Translations under genes and position numbers: made by a program
Source of the DNA: Muribaculaceae bacterium
GTDB lineage: Bacteria > Bacteroidota > Bacteroidia > Bacteroidales > Muribaculaceae
Reading direction: 5' to 3'
NCBI GenBank assembly: GCA_009775375.1
Contig: VSPO01000004.1
Coordinates: forward strand, 1 to 64,000
DNA: 64,000 nt
Notes under the pieces: generated by a model
Told to the model about the DNA's origin: nothing
Seen by the model: only the letters and a program-made list of their open reading frames with translations
Databases searched by the model: none
Shown here: piece after piece, positions 8,246 to 16,911 of the stretch
Layout of the letters: each line of letters starts with the position of its first letter
Position numbering within the stretch: the first letter of the stretch is position 1

Positions 8246-9670
8246 ATGACAAAATATATCAACAGAAGAGATTTCCTGAAGCGACTTGGACTTGGCGGCG
8301 TGGCTGTCTCCGGGCTGTCGCTGGCAGGTTGTGTGCCGGAAAAGGGGAAAGTGTCGCCCGAGGGTACGGAAAACGGCCCCATACCGACGGATAAGATGAC
8401 GTATCGCACTAATCCCAAGACCGGGGAAAAGGTATCGATACTTGGATATGGTTGCATGCGATGGCCGACAAAGAAGATTACCGGGGAAAATGGTGAGACA
8501 GAAGAGGTGCTCGACCAGGATACGATCAATTCCCTCGTAGACGAGGCTATAGCACATGGAGTGAACTATTTCGACACGTCGCCGGCCTACTGCCGAGGGA
8601 AATCGGAGGAGGCAACAGGCATTGCTCTCAGCCGGCATCCGAGAGATTCCTATTATATAGCCACCAAACTTTCCAATTTCTCCCCGGAGAGCCAATCGCG
8701 TGAGGCTTCCATAAAAATGTATAGAGACTCATTGCGCTATCTTCAGACAGACTACATAGATTATATGCTCTTGCATGCCGTCGGGGGAGGAGGAATGGAA
8801 AACCTTCATCAACGCTACCTCGACAATGGCATCCTTGATTTCCTGATGGAGGAAAGAGAGGCCGGAAGGATAAGAAACCTTGGATTTTCTTATCATGGCG
8901 ACATAGAGGTGTATGACTATCTTCTGGCCAACCATGACAAGTATAAATGGGATTTTGTGCAGATTCAGCTCAATTATCTCGACTGGGGACATTCAAAGGA
9001 GATAAATCCGCGCAACACCAATGCCGAGTATCTTTACGACGAGCTTGCCAAAAGGAATATCCCTGTTGTCATCATGGAGCCTCTTCTTGGCGGCAGGCTT
9101 TCCAATCTGCCCGACCATATAGTGGCTCGACTGAAGCAAAGGGAGCCGGAGAAAAGTGTCGCGTCATGGGCATTCCGTTTCGCCGGAACGCATCCTGATG
9201 TGCTGACAGTGTTGAGCGGCATGACCTACAAGGAGCATCTTGAGGACAATCTTCGCACGTATTGCCCCCTGAAGCCCCTTAATGAGGATGAGATGAAGTT
9301 CCTATATGATACGGCCGGACTCATCGTCACGTATCCCACCATCCCCTGCAACGATTGCAAATACTGTATGCCATGCCCTTACGGGATAGATATTCCCGGG
9401 GTGTTGCTTCATTACAACAAATGCGTCAACGAAGGCAACGTGACCGAGACTGCCAATGATCCGAAATATGCTGAGGCCCGAAGAATTTTCTTGATAGGAT
9501 ATGACCGGGCTGTGCCTAAGTTGCGTCAGGCAAGCCATTGCATCGGTTGCGGCAAGTGTGTGGAGCATTGTCCTCAAGGAATCAAGATTCCAAGGGCATT
9601 GCGCAAGATAGACCATTACGTGGAATTGTTGAAACAAAATGACGGAACTGTCCCGCCTAAGGAGGCATAG
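8246..9670 (+). CDS. Tat-exported ferredoxin aldo/keto reductase, probable lipoprotein
   Basis: The N-terminus has a twin-arginine signal (NRRDFLKRLGLGG) ending in a lipobox, LSLAGC, with Cys at about residue 28. The body is an aldo/keto reductase barrel with the expected Asp and Tyr in YFDTSPAY, Lys in IATKLSN and His in LLHAVGG. The last 120 residues hold two Fe-S motifs, CNDCKYCMPCPYG and CIGCGKCVEHCPQG. Such AKR-ferredoxin fusions are common in anaerobes, but their substrates are mostly unknown. The upstream polyferredoxin could supply electrons and the downstream tatA and tatC could export it (inference). No NAD(P) dependence can be decided here. Confidence 0.88.
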   Translation: MTKYINRRDFLKRLGLGGVAVSGLSLAGCVPEKGKVSPEGTENGPIPTDKMTYRTNPKTGEKVSILGYGCMRWPTKKITGENGETEEVLDQDTINSLVDEAIAHGVNYFDTSPAYCRGKSEEATGIALSRHPRDSYYIATKLSNFSPESQSREASIKMYRDSLRYLQTDYIDYMLLHAVGGGGMENLHQRYLDNGILDFLMEEREAGRIRNLGFSYHGDIEVYDYLLANHDKYKWDFVQIQLNYLDWGHSKEINPRNTNAEYLYDELAKRNIPVVIMEPLLGGRLSNLPDHIVARLKQREPEKSVASWAFRFAGTHPDVLTVLSGMTYKEHLEDNLRTYCPLKPLNEDEMKFLYDTAGLIVTYPTIPCNDCKYCMPCPYGIDIPGVLLHYNKCVNEGNVTETANDPKYAEARRIFLIGYDRAVPKLRQASHCIGCGKCVEHCPQGIKIPRALRKIDHYVELLKQNDGTVPPKEA

Positions 9671-9764
9671 TTTTCGGGGTAGGTAAGCTCAAGGTTTACG
9701 GGATTAACATTTCTTGTGGAATGAATCCTATAATTTGAAGAAACATAATTCGTTTATATTTCAG

Positions 9765-9792
9765 GACATGTGGCTTCCAATTGCCACATGTC
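9765..9792. repeat. Hairpin between the reductase and tatA
   Basis: A perfect 10-bp stem (GACATGTGGC at 9765-9774, complement at 9783-9792) has an 8-base loop. No T run follows, so it may be an mRNA-stability or attenuation element and need not be a full terminator. Confidence 0.5.
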
Positions 9793-9822
9793 TTGAAGAA
9801 AACAACTAAAGATTGACAACAT

Positions 9823-10044
9823 ATGATTTGTTTTATAGGTGGCGTGGGCTTTCAGGAGGTTTTGCTCATAGCTCTTGTGGTGCTTCTTTTTTTTGGAGGC
9901 AAGAAAATCCCTGAGCTAATGAAAGGTCTTGGCAAAGGGGTGAAATCCTTTAAGGACGGAATGCGCGACGTCGAATCTGATATCAAAGCTCCGATAGAAG
10001 AAATGAAGGCGGAGGCAGATCCCAACGCAAAAAAGGATAAATAA
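9823..10044 (+). CDS. tatA: Sec-independent protein translocase TatA
   Basis: The 73-residue protein has the TatA layout: a short N-terminus, one hydrophobic helix ([15 protein letters not shown]), the [18 protein letters not shown] amphipathic helix and a charged tail. It forms the protein-conducting oligomer of the twin-arginine pathway in the inner membrane. Its stop codon directly abuts the tatC ATG. No separate tatB is seen, consistent with minimal TatAC systems. Two predicted twin-arginine proteins are encoded immediately upstream. Confidence 0.95.
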   Translation: MICFIGGVGFQEVLLIALVVLLFFGGKKIPELMKGLGKGVKSFKDGMRDVESDIKAPIEEMKAEADPNAKKDK

Positions 10045-10851
10045 ATGGGGGGTACCCAGCAAAGTTTTTGGGGACACCTCGATGATTTGAGAGCGGTCGT
10101 TATCAAGATTGGACTTGTGGTCGTTCTGTTTGGGGTGGTGGCATTCTTTTTCAAAGATGAGCTGTTCAGGATAATCCTCGCTCCAAAGAACGATAACTTT
10201 GTCACTTATCTGCTGCTCGACCGGCTGCTCGGGCTGATGTCTGTCTCGTCGGATGGAGGATTTAATGTCCCTTTGATCAACACAGGGCTTGCCCGTCAGT
10301 TTGTCATTCATATGAAGATGGCTTTTGCAGCCGGAGTCGTATGTGCATCCCCCTACATCATCTATCAGATTTTCCGGTATGTTTCCCCGGCTTTGTATGC
10401 TGATGAAAGGAAATATGCGTATAAGGTGGTGGGGAGTGGCTATCTGATGTTCATGATTGGTATGGCGGTAAGCTATTTCTTGATTTTTCCTTTGACGTTT
10501 CGGTTTCTTGGCACGTATCAGGTGGATTCTGAGGTCAGCAATCTTATCAGTCTTGAATCGTATGTAGAGACGTTGGTTGTCATGTCGGTTTCGCTTGGAA
10601 TAGTCTTTGAGATGCCCGTGGTGGCATGGCTTTTTGCAAAAATGGGCTTTATTGGGGATGACTTCATGAGAAAATACCGAAAGCACGCGGTGGTGGTAAT
10701 CTTGATTGTCGCTGCCGTAATCACCCCCACGAGCGATATCTTCACCCTGCTGGCAGTGTCATTGCCAATGTGCCTGCTCTATGAAGGAAGCATTATGATA
10801 GTCCGCAGGACGGTTGCCGGAAATAAGCATCTTGCCTCAACCCCGGCATAA
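10045..10851 (+). CDS. tatC: Sec-independent protein translocase TatC
   Basis: TatC is the twin-arginine signal receptor. The 268-residue product has six predicted helices and the family marks: SFWGHLDDLR near the N-terminus, the ASPYIIYQIFRYVSPALYADERKY stretch (about residues 108-131) with the conserved periplasmic-loop Pro, and FEMPVVAWLFAKMG late in the chain. It starts immediately after the tatA stop and ends the operon before a long hairpin. The chain starts MGGTQQSFWGHL, and no better start is present. Confidence 0.96.
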   Translation: MGGTQQSFWGHLDDLRAVVIKIGLVVVLFGVVAFFFKDELFRIILAPKNDNFVTYLLLDRLLGLMSVSSDGGFNVPLINTGLARQFVIHMKMAFAAGVVCASPYIIYQIFRYVSPALYADERKYAYKVVGSGYLMFMIGMAVSYFLIFPLTFRFLGTYQVDSEVSNLISLESYVETLVVMSVSLGIVFEMPVVAWLFAKMGFIGDDFMRKYRKHAVVVILIVAAVITPTSDIFTLLAVSLPMCLLYEGSIMIVRRTVAGNKHLASTPA

Positions 10852-10863
10852 GAACGGTTTTAA

Positions 10864-10928
10864 TAAACAAGCTTACGGCAATCCATCGACCTCTTGTGTC
10901 GGTCGATGGATTGCCGTAAGTTTGTTTA
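10864..10928. terminator. Bidirectional terminator between tatC and the C10 protease gene
   Basis: A 28-bp stem (10864-10891 with 10901-10928, one G-T position) with a 9-base loop sits between two convergent genes, and AT-rich outer ends give U runs on both strands. It is the strongest hairpin in the window. Confidence 0.9.
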
Positions 10929-10944
10929 TATCCTGAGATTGGGA

Positions 10945-13443
10945 TTATCTCCTTATCAATTTAAAGGTCTTGGGACCGTCGGACATTTGTGCCGCCACTA
11001 CATAGTAGCCGGCAGGGAGCTGGCTGACATCGAATGTGATTTTGTGCGTTTCGCGCAGGACAATAGAAGCGGTCATTCTAACTCCACCCATAGAATATAT
11101 GGCTACATCATTTATTGCGGAGGCTGATGATAGGGTTGTGGTTTCTGTTGCCGGATTTGGAGCAAGGCAACTGTCGTCCGTAGCAATCGATTCCAATCCA
11201 CTTGAGGTGCGTTTAAGGTAAATTGCATTTCCGATAAATGCCGTTGAGGCCGACCAATCGGAATGCATTCCATATGCCCATATGTAGAACAATTCATTGA
11301 GAGGCACTTCAGCTGTGTTGATATTGTATGTAATCGTCTGGGAATTTCCGGCACCTACGAGGAATGTCTTTAGATTGTTGCTAATTGTGGGATAGCGTCC
11401 TCCGTTGGGGTCAGAGGCAAAGTATCCGTAATAATTGACCATATCGTCAAAGAATCCAGACTTTACATTGATCGTCAGATCAAACGAGAAGTTATTGCCA
11501 ATCAAATATGGAGAATCAGCGGTGCCATTGCCGTTGGCGTCCTTCACTATAACGGAAGATGTGAAAGACAGTTTATCTGTAGATACTTTTTCTATGGTGA
11601 CTTTCAGGGGAGAAGCTCCTATTTTTGTTCTATCTTCCGTATAAAGGTAAGCGTCATATTCTCCGGCCGGGGTTCCCACATTGTTGACTTTCAAAACTCC
11701 GGAGAAAGTCAATTCGCAGCTTTCTCCGTCTGGAATGTTGGCATGGACCCTGTCGAGGGTGCCTTTCAGCTCTCCTTTGGAATTGAATAGCCCGATGTGG
11801 ACGAAGTCATGAAATTCTTCTCCTGAATTGGATATAGTGGCTGTAAAAGAACATTGTTTCCCTTGATACACACCGGTCGATGCCTTGAAATCGGAGACTG
11901 AGAGCGTTCTTTTTACCGGAACTTGTTCAAAAGTAACTCCGGAAGCGGAGCATGTCATTTTCAGAGTGTTGGAATATCCTGTGGAACACCTTATTCCCTC
12001 CACTACGCCGTCGGATTTGAAGGCCGGTGTAATAAAATAGGTGCCTGATTTTGGGAAAACGGATGCGGGCATGGAATAGCTTTCGAAATATTGAAGCCAT
12101 CCCATGTTGCCATATGAAGTCTTAGCAGAAAAGTTGGGACCTTCGACAAACACTGTCTCACCTCCATTTTCAGGAGTCATCAATACTCCGAGATTGATTT
12201 CCTTATTGACAAGGGTATATGCTTCGAAATAAGTTCCGTTGTGCTTAAAATCCACATTGGAGTTGGAAGCATAATCGTTTTTTTCAGTCTGAAAAGCGCC
12301 CTTATGAGTAAGAATGATATTGTATTCCGAGTTTTCTGACTCAGGTTTGACATATATGATGGCGCTTTGGGTGAAGTTATACCCGGCGGCAGATCCTCCG
12401 ATGCCTTGCGACGTGGGGTCGAGCGCTGTCAGAAGGAAGTAGCCGTCGCTCATGCCGTTCCATCCCCAATTGAGATGATAGTATCCGTCGGCGTATCCGT
12501 CAACGACGAAAGCATGCGCGGCAGAATCATTAAGGCCTGTGTAGACAATTGCTCTCCCTTCTTTCAATTCATTATACATCATGGAGTCCCATTCATGCGT
12601 AGTATAATAGTCTCTTGCTACGAATGACACTCCCTTGTCATATCTGAGGAGATGAACGAGTCCATAGGCGGCATCTTGGAGATATGCGCCGGATGCATCT
12701 TTAGCGTACATCATTCTGCAAGCGTTGCCCACTCCGGCCATAAGCGTTGCGACCGCTTTGGCTTGAGTTTGGGAGTAGGAGTTGGAATAACTGTCAAGCA
12801 TGTTTGTCCAGTCGAATTCCGTATCTGAGAAATTGAATTGGGATTGTCGGCTTATTCCGTTAGCTGTATAGGTGTATGTGTTTATCCCTTTTCCTTTGGT
12901 AGGCCAATTATGTGTCTTTAAGACCTGGGCGACAGCCGTGGCAGTGCAGCCTGTAGGGTCATTGACATTATTTGTTTTCGGACATTCGTCATTGAATGGT
13001 TTGCTTTGGCCCCATTTAGCTTTGCACAAAGGAGATATGGAAGCTCGGGCTTCAGATGTTTCTGTAGGCAGCGTTCCGGCATGGTTTGTGGCGTATGAAA
13101 GCTGGCGTCCATATTCTTCAATCCATTGCTTCAATGCGGGAGGGATGTTTGTGCTATCGAAATTTCCGGAGTCGGCATATCCCAGCACTTGGGGCAACAG
13201 GTCGTCGGCACTGACCAATACAAAACCGTTGTCGCCCGGACGGTTTATGACATACGCGACGTTAAGTCCTTCGAAAGTCGCCACATGGTCTGCTTTCAAT
13301 TGGGCTCGGGTGTTGTTGATAGAAAATTTCTCAGGTAGGTTTTTCATGGCTTTGCTGAATGAAAGCTGTTTGGCGTCCATGCATTGCCATGAAGCGGCAG
13401 ATAAAATCGCCAGACTTAAAAATGTCTTGTAAAGTTGCTTCAT
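10945..13443 (-). CDS. Secreted C10 (streptopain-type) cysteine protease with type IX sorting domain
   Basis: Order of parts: a signal peptide (about residues 1-24), a Spi-type propeptide (about 25-120) that keeps the enzyme inactive, a C10 papain-fold domain (about 150-370) with nucleophile Cys166 in DPTGCTATA and His310 in AAHAFVVDGY, then HLNWGWNG. Beta-rich repeats follow, and the last 80 residues form a type A type IX sorting domain ending KTFKLIRR. The protein should be exported by Sec, crossed over the outer membrane by the type IX system and released or anchored. No type IX machinery gene is in the window. At 832 residues it is longer than streptopain because of the C-terminal extension. 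Confidence 0.92.
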   Translation of the reverse strand: MKQLYKTFLSLAILSAASWQCMDAKQLSFSKAMKNLPEKFSINNTRAQLKADHVATFEGLNVAYVINRPGDNGFVLVSADDLLPQVLGYADSGNFDSTNIPPALKQWIEEYGRQLSYATNHAGTLPTETSEARASISPLCKAKWGQSKPFNDECPKTNNVNDPTGCTATAVAQVLKTHNWPTKGKGINTYTYTANGISRQSQFNFSDTEFDWTNMLDSYSNSYSQTQAKAVATLMAGVGNACRMMYAKDASGAYLQDAAYGLVHLLRYDKGVSFVARDYYTTHEWDSMMYNELKEGRAIVYTGLNDSAAHAFVVDGYADGYYHLNWGWNGMSDGYFLLTALDPTSQGIGGSAAGYNFTQSAIIYVKPESENSEYNIILTHKGAFQTEKNDYASNSNVDFKHNGTYFEAYTLVNKEINLGVLMTPENGGETVFVEGPNFSAKTSYGNMGWLQYFESYSMPASVFPKSGTYFITPAFKSDGVVEGIRCSTGYSNTLKMTCSASGVTFEQVPVKRTLSVSDFKASTGVYQGKQCSFTATISNSGEEFHDFVHIGLFNSKGELKGTLDRVHANIPDGESCELTFSGVLKVNNVGTPAGEYDAYLYTEDRTKIGASPLKVTIEKVSTDKLSFTSSVIVKDANGNGTADSPYLIGNNFSFDLTINVKSGFFDDMVNYYGYFASDPNGGRYPTISNNLKTFLVGAGNSQTITYNINTAEVPLNELFYIWAYGMHSDWSASTAFIGNAIYLKRTSSGLESIATDDSCLAPNPATETTTLSSASAINDVAIYSMGGVRMTASIVLRETHKITFDVSQLPAGYYVVAAQMSDGPKTFKLIRR

Positions 13444-13533
13444 AAGCGATAAAATATGATTAGATTAGTATTGAGGTTGGAATCTGATTAGACATGAGAT
13501 GGGCTCCCTGTCTTTTTGTATGATGTTAGACTG

Positions 13534-13541
13534 CAAATATA
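13534..13541 (-). promoter_or_regulatory. -7 element for the C10 protease gene
   Basis: On the - strand it reads TATATTTG and is followed by GC. Predicted transcription start is near 13527, with an 84-base leader before the ATG at 13443. Confidence 0.5.
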
Positions 13542-13610
13542 CTACGAATTTTTAAATTTTATGTGATTAGATATGAAAAAATGGTTGATTGAGTCGGATT
13601 TATGATTTTT

Positions 13611-13790
13611 GTTGTTTTGATTAGAAAAATTTTGTTTTGTTTTGAAAAATGAAAGTGTTCCGATTTAGAAAATTTTGTTCCGATTTAAAAAATAAGAGTG
13701 TTCTGATTAGAAAAATCTTGTTCTGATTTGGAAAATCTTGTTTTGATTTGGAAAATCTTGTTTTGATTTGAAGAAATCTTGTTTGTTATA
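13611..13790. repeat. Degenerate tandem repeat, unit about 20 bp, AT-rich
   Basis: About eight imperfect copies of a unit resembling TTGTTCTGATTTGGAAAATC follow one another, with the clearest copies at 13700-13780. The block lies in the 390-base gap between the protease promoter and the pseudouridine synthase stop. No coding or hairpin function is evident. Confidence 0.7.
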
Positions 13791-13834
13791 GCTTTTATAG
13801 CTTTTATGGGGTTGGAATTTTGGGTTGAAGGGGG

Positions 13835-14515
13835 TCAGTTGTTATTGTGTTGAAGGATTTTGCTGAATTCCTCAGGGCATTCGGCGAAGAGGGAGATCTC
13901 TTGCTTCGAAACGGGATGAATGAAATCTATGTGTCGGGCGAGAAGGGAGATGCCGCCGTCCTTGTTGCTTCGACGGGCCCCGTATTTGAGGTCGCCTTTT
14001 ATTGGATGGCCAATATTGGAGAGCTGGGCACGTATCTGATGTTTCCTCCCCGTCAGCAAGTTGATTTCAAGAAGAGAATACTGGTCACCGTTGGCGACTG
14101 TATGATACTTTAAAATGGATTCTTTTGCGTCCTTGTCTCCTTCCCGGGCAATGAATGTCTTGTTGATTCTTCCATCGCTGACAAGGAAATTTCTGAGCGT
14201 GTCTTCCTCTTTTTCAGGTTTGCCTTCCACGAGGGCCCAATATGTTTTATGGATTTCACCCTTGCGAAGCATGTCGTTGAGCCGGGTTAGGGCTTTTGAA
14301 GTCTTGGCAAAAACCACCAGTCCTCCGACAGGACGGTCGATACGATGCACGACCCCGCAAAACACGTTTCCGGGTTTGTTGTACTTCTCCTTTAGATAAT
14401 CTTTGATTTTCTCTGAAAGGGGAGTGTCGCCGGTTTTGTCGCCTTGCACGATTTCTCCCGGCTTTTTGTTGACCACGATGATGTGGTTGTCTTCATATAT
14501 CACGTCCATGACCAT
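13835..14515 (-). CDS. RluA-family pseudouridine synthase
   Basis: The 226-residue enzyme should isomerise a uridine to pseudouridine in rRNA or tRNA. The catalytic motif VVHRIDRPVGGLVVFAK (about residues 55-71) contains the essential Asp, and LTGRKHQIRAQLS is the second family signature. There is no S4 RNA-binding domain, as in the short RluA branch, so the exact target base cannot be stated. It may start at the first ATG or two codons later. Confidence 0.9.
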   Translation of the reverse strand: MVMDVIYEDNHIIVVNKKPGEIVQGDKTGDTPLSEKIKDYLKEKYNKPGNVFCGVVHRIDRPVGGLVVFAKTSKALTRLNDMLRKGEIHKTYWALVEGKPEKEEDTLRNFLVSDGRINKTFIAREGDKDAKESILKYHTVANGDQYSLLEINLLTGRKHQIRAQLSNIGHPIKGDLKYGARRSNKDGGISLLARHIDFIHPVSKQEISLFAECPEEFSKILQHNNN

Positions 14516-14621
14516 CTTAATTATGAGAGTAAAAATCCAATATGTGTTGGCAGAGCTTAGACTTGGGGTGGCACTGATGCTACGTTAGGCAATGCCGTTC
14601 CTGTCAAGCCGGAAAAAAAGA

Positions 14622-14648
14622 AAAGCCGATTCCAAAGGAACCGGCTTT
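14622..14648 (-). terminator. Terminator of the initiator tRNA gene
   Basis: A 12-bp stem (14622-14633 with 14637-14648, one mismatch) with a 3-base loop is followed on the - strand by TTTTCTTTTTTT. It begins five bases after the tRNA 3' end. Confidence 0.9.
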
Positions 14649-14653
14649 CATGG

Positions 14654-14725
<72 letters not shown>

Positions 14726-14741
14726 GTGTTGATTTCGAGTG

Positions 14742-14773
14742 CAAAGTTACGACTTTTTTGAATACCCACCAAA
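14742..14773 (-). promoter_or_regulatory. Promoter of the initiator tRNA
   Basis: On the - strand TTTG (14773-14770), exactly 20 bases, then TAACTTTG (14749-14742) match the Bacteroidota consensus. Start is expected near 14735, ten bases before the mature tRNA. Confidence 0.85.
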
Positions 14774-14914
14774 TTTTTCGGCAAAAAAATGAAGAAAAAA
14801 TAATAAATAGAAGTTGATGTGGGTGATAATGTATTTATTATTAATTGGTTGTATGATTATATAAATTCTGCAAGAAATTAACTACGTAAATAAGTATTTC
14901 CGAGGAATTATATA

Positions 14915-14989
14915 TAGGCAGGTTCGATAAGTTGATCCACTCGCTTTAAGCTCAAAAATCAGCTCAAGTCAATTTATAGAACCTGCCTA
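14915..14989. repeat. 75-bp element with 21-bp terminal inverted repeats
   Basis: The ends (14915-14935 and 14969-14989, beginning TAGGCAGGTTC and its complement) match at 19 of 21 positions, and both differences would be G-U pairs in RNA. The interior is 33 bases without a reading frame. It could be a small non-autonomous element or a structured RNA. The rest of the 14774-15316 gap shows no gene. Confidence 0.6.
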
Positions 14990-15200
14990 CAAGGAAATGG
15001 ATTTGCCTAAGCTTGATCGCCGGATTTCAGATTTTGATAATTGACATGCCGTGCTCGGTGCTAAGACCAGAGACTCTTTATTTTTATAGGATCTTATAAG
15101 GAACTGACTTAAAGGGTAATGTAGCAAAATGTAAAGTGATTGAAAATGGGAGTTGGATAATTATTTTGGTAAAAATGGCTGTGAAGTGGAAAACTTTTGC

Positions 15201-15208
15201 TAAATTTG
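15201..15208 (+). promoter_or_regulatory. Possible -7 element for the tetR-fab operon
   Basis: TAAATTTG fits TAnnTTTG and would start transcription near 15215, about 100 bases before the TetR gene. No convincing -33 element accompanies it. Confidence 0.35.
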
Positions 15209-15316
15209 CTCAAAATTTAGCTCTTTGTGCAATTTTCATTGCCCGGACGCTTGTCCCAAGGTATGGTTGCCGAGAATAGATTCTGTTTTTTCCACTCTTA
15301 AATCAACTTTTGCATC

Positions 15317-15901
15317 ATGGTGATGAAGACTCGTGACAAGTTTATTGAGGTAGCAAGGCAACTTTTCGCAAGAAAAGGTGTCGAAAACACCACTATGAAC
15401 GACATCGCGGCTGCCTCCGACAAAGGCAGGCGCACGATTTACACATATTTCAAAAGCAAACGCGATATCTTCAACGCGGTCATTGAGAGCGAGACGGATC
15501 AGATTCTAAGCCGGCTACGCCACATAGTCTCCATGCCGTCGTCGCCGGAAGAGAAAATCCTCGACTATATCGACTGCCGTTTTGAGGCCATGAAGGAGAT
15601 CGTGTCGAGAAACGGCTCTTTGAGAGCCGGTTTTTTTCGCGATGTGAGGAAAGTGGACCGCGCACGAAAAATCATCACACGCAAAGAGACCGCCCTGCTT
15701 CGCGACATCCTGCAGGAGGGGGTAGAAAAGGGAGTGTTTGATATTCCCAACGTGAATCATTTCGCCGTAATCGTGACTCAGGCCATCCATGGTCTCGACG
15801 TCCCTTATATCCGCGACAATCTTTCCGACGAGGGTATCGACAAGACCATGCTGAAGTCTTACATCTCAGATTTCATTATAAACAGTATCAAGAAAAAATG
15901 A
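15317..15901 (+). CDS. TetR/AcrR family transcriptional regulator
   Basis: The first 55 residues form the TetR DNA-binding domain: FIEVARQLFARKGVENTTMNDIAAASDKGRRTIYTYFKSK contains the helix-turn-helix (about residues 8-47). The remaining 140 residues are the helical ligand and dimer domain with no recognisable ligand signature. At 194 residues it has normal length. It is followed after 26 bases by KAS III and fabG genes, so control of fatty-acid synthesis genes is a reasonable guess. The start could be ATG 15317 or the next ATG two codons on. Confidence 0.92.
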   Translation: MVMKTRDKFIEVARQLFARKGVENTTMNDIAAASDKGRRTIYTYFKSKRDIFNAVIESETDQILSRLRHIVSMPSSPEEKILDYIDCRFEAMKEIVSRNGSLRAGFFRDVRKVDRARKIITRKETALLRDILQEGVEKGVFDIPNVNHFAVIVTQAIHGLDVPYIRDNLSDEGIDKTMLKSYISDFIINSIKKK

Positions 15902-15927
15902 CCGAATAATAATAGAAAATAATTTAT

Positions 15928-16872
15928 ATGTATATTAATTCTATGGGCCATTACGTGCCCTCGGCAAGAGTGACAAACGATTACTTCGAGAGAATCAATG
16001 GCTTGACCTCCGAATGGATCGTGCAGCGCACAGGGATTGTCAGCCGTGCCAAGGCAGCTGCCGATGAAAACTCCGACTCAATGGCCATCGCCGCCATCGA
16101 CGACGCACTGACACGTCTGCCTTATGATATAAAGGACGTGAACCTGATCGTGGCAGCCTGCTACTCAATCTACGACACCGTTGCCACTCCCGCCCACGTT
16201 GCCCAACAGCACTACGGCATCCATGGCGCCAAGGCTGTCTATGCCTCCGCAGCCTGCTCCTCATTCATCAACGGACTTGAGATAATAGAAGGCTATTTCG
16301 CATCCGGAAAAGCCGACAAGGCATTGCTTATATGCCCTGAACATAACACCTACTATAGCAATGACAGCGACCCCAAGGCCGGACATCTATGGGGAGACGC
16401 CGCAGTGGCTTTCTTCCTGAGCAAGGAGCGTCAGAGCGAAAATGACATTGAGATACTCGACATTTTCACGGAAGGCCTCGGAGATGTCGGCAAAGGTCCG
16501 GAAGGGGTGAAGCTGCGCCCGGGAGAAGAGGGTATCACCATGCCCGACGGTCGCGACGTCTTCATGCACGCCTGCAAATACATGATCTATGCGCTCAATC
16601 ATTCCCTGGAAAACACAGGATTGAAGATAGAAGAGATCAACAAACTTATATGTCATCAGGCCAACAAGAGAATCGTGGCGCAAGTGGCCCATATGCTTGA
16701 AAAGCCGCTCGACGATTTCCTTAACAATATCGAGACTCTCGGCAACACCGGCTCAGCTTCCGTGGCCCTGGTGCTTTCGCAGAACGCCGACAAATTCAAG
16801 AAAGGCGACAAAGCGGCGTTGATGGTGTTCGGCGGAGGTTATTCTTGCGGATGCTTCATCGTCAAGTTCTGA
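15928..16872 (+). CDS. 3-oxoacyl-ACP synthase III family protein (FabH-like)
   Basis: This thiolase-fold enzyme should condense an acyl-CoA starter with malonyl-ACP. The triad is visible: Cys110 in ASAACSSFI, His in ICHQANKRI and Asn in LGNTGSAS. The length of 314 residues is normal for KAS III, and the chain ends GGGYSCGCFIVKF. Bacteroidales genomes often carry more than one such gene, so whether this is the housekeeping FabH or a paralogue with another starter cannot be settled here. It lies between tetR and fabG with short gaps, which suggests one operon. Confidence 0.9.
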   Translation: MYINSMGHYVPSARVTNDYFERINGLTSEWIVQRTGIVSRAKAAADENSDSMAIAAIDDALTRLPYDIKDVNLIVAACYSIYDTVATPAHVAQQHYGIHGAKAVYASAACSSFINGLEIIEGYFASGKADKALLICPEHNTYYSNDSDPKAGHLWGDAAVAFFLSKERQSENDIEILDIFTEGLGDVGKGPEGVKLRPGEEGITMPDGRDVFMHACKYMIYALNHSLENTGLKIEEINKLICHQANKRIVAQVAHMLEKPLDDFLNNIETLGNTGSASVALVLSQNADKFKKGDKAALMVFGGGYSCGCFIVKF

Positions 16873-16911
16873 AACGAATCATATTATTAAAAATCAAAAT
16901 TCCAAGATATA

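Noticed and set aside
9823..10044. Separate TatB gene
   Set aside because: Only one TatA/B-type gene is present, and its short tail and lack of a long amphipathic helix fit TatA.
10894..11127. Frame that starts in the tatC hairpin and runs antisense to the protease gene
   Set aside because: It begins inside a terminator stem and has no protein-like features.
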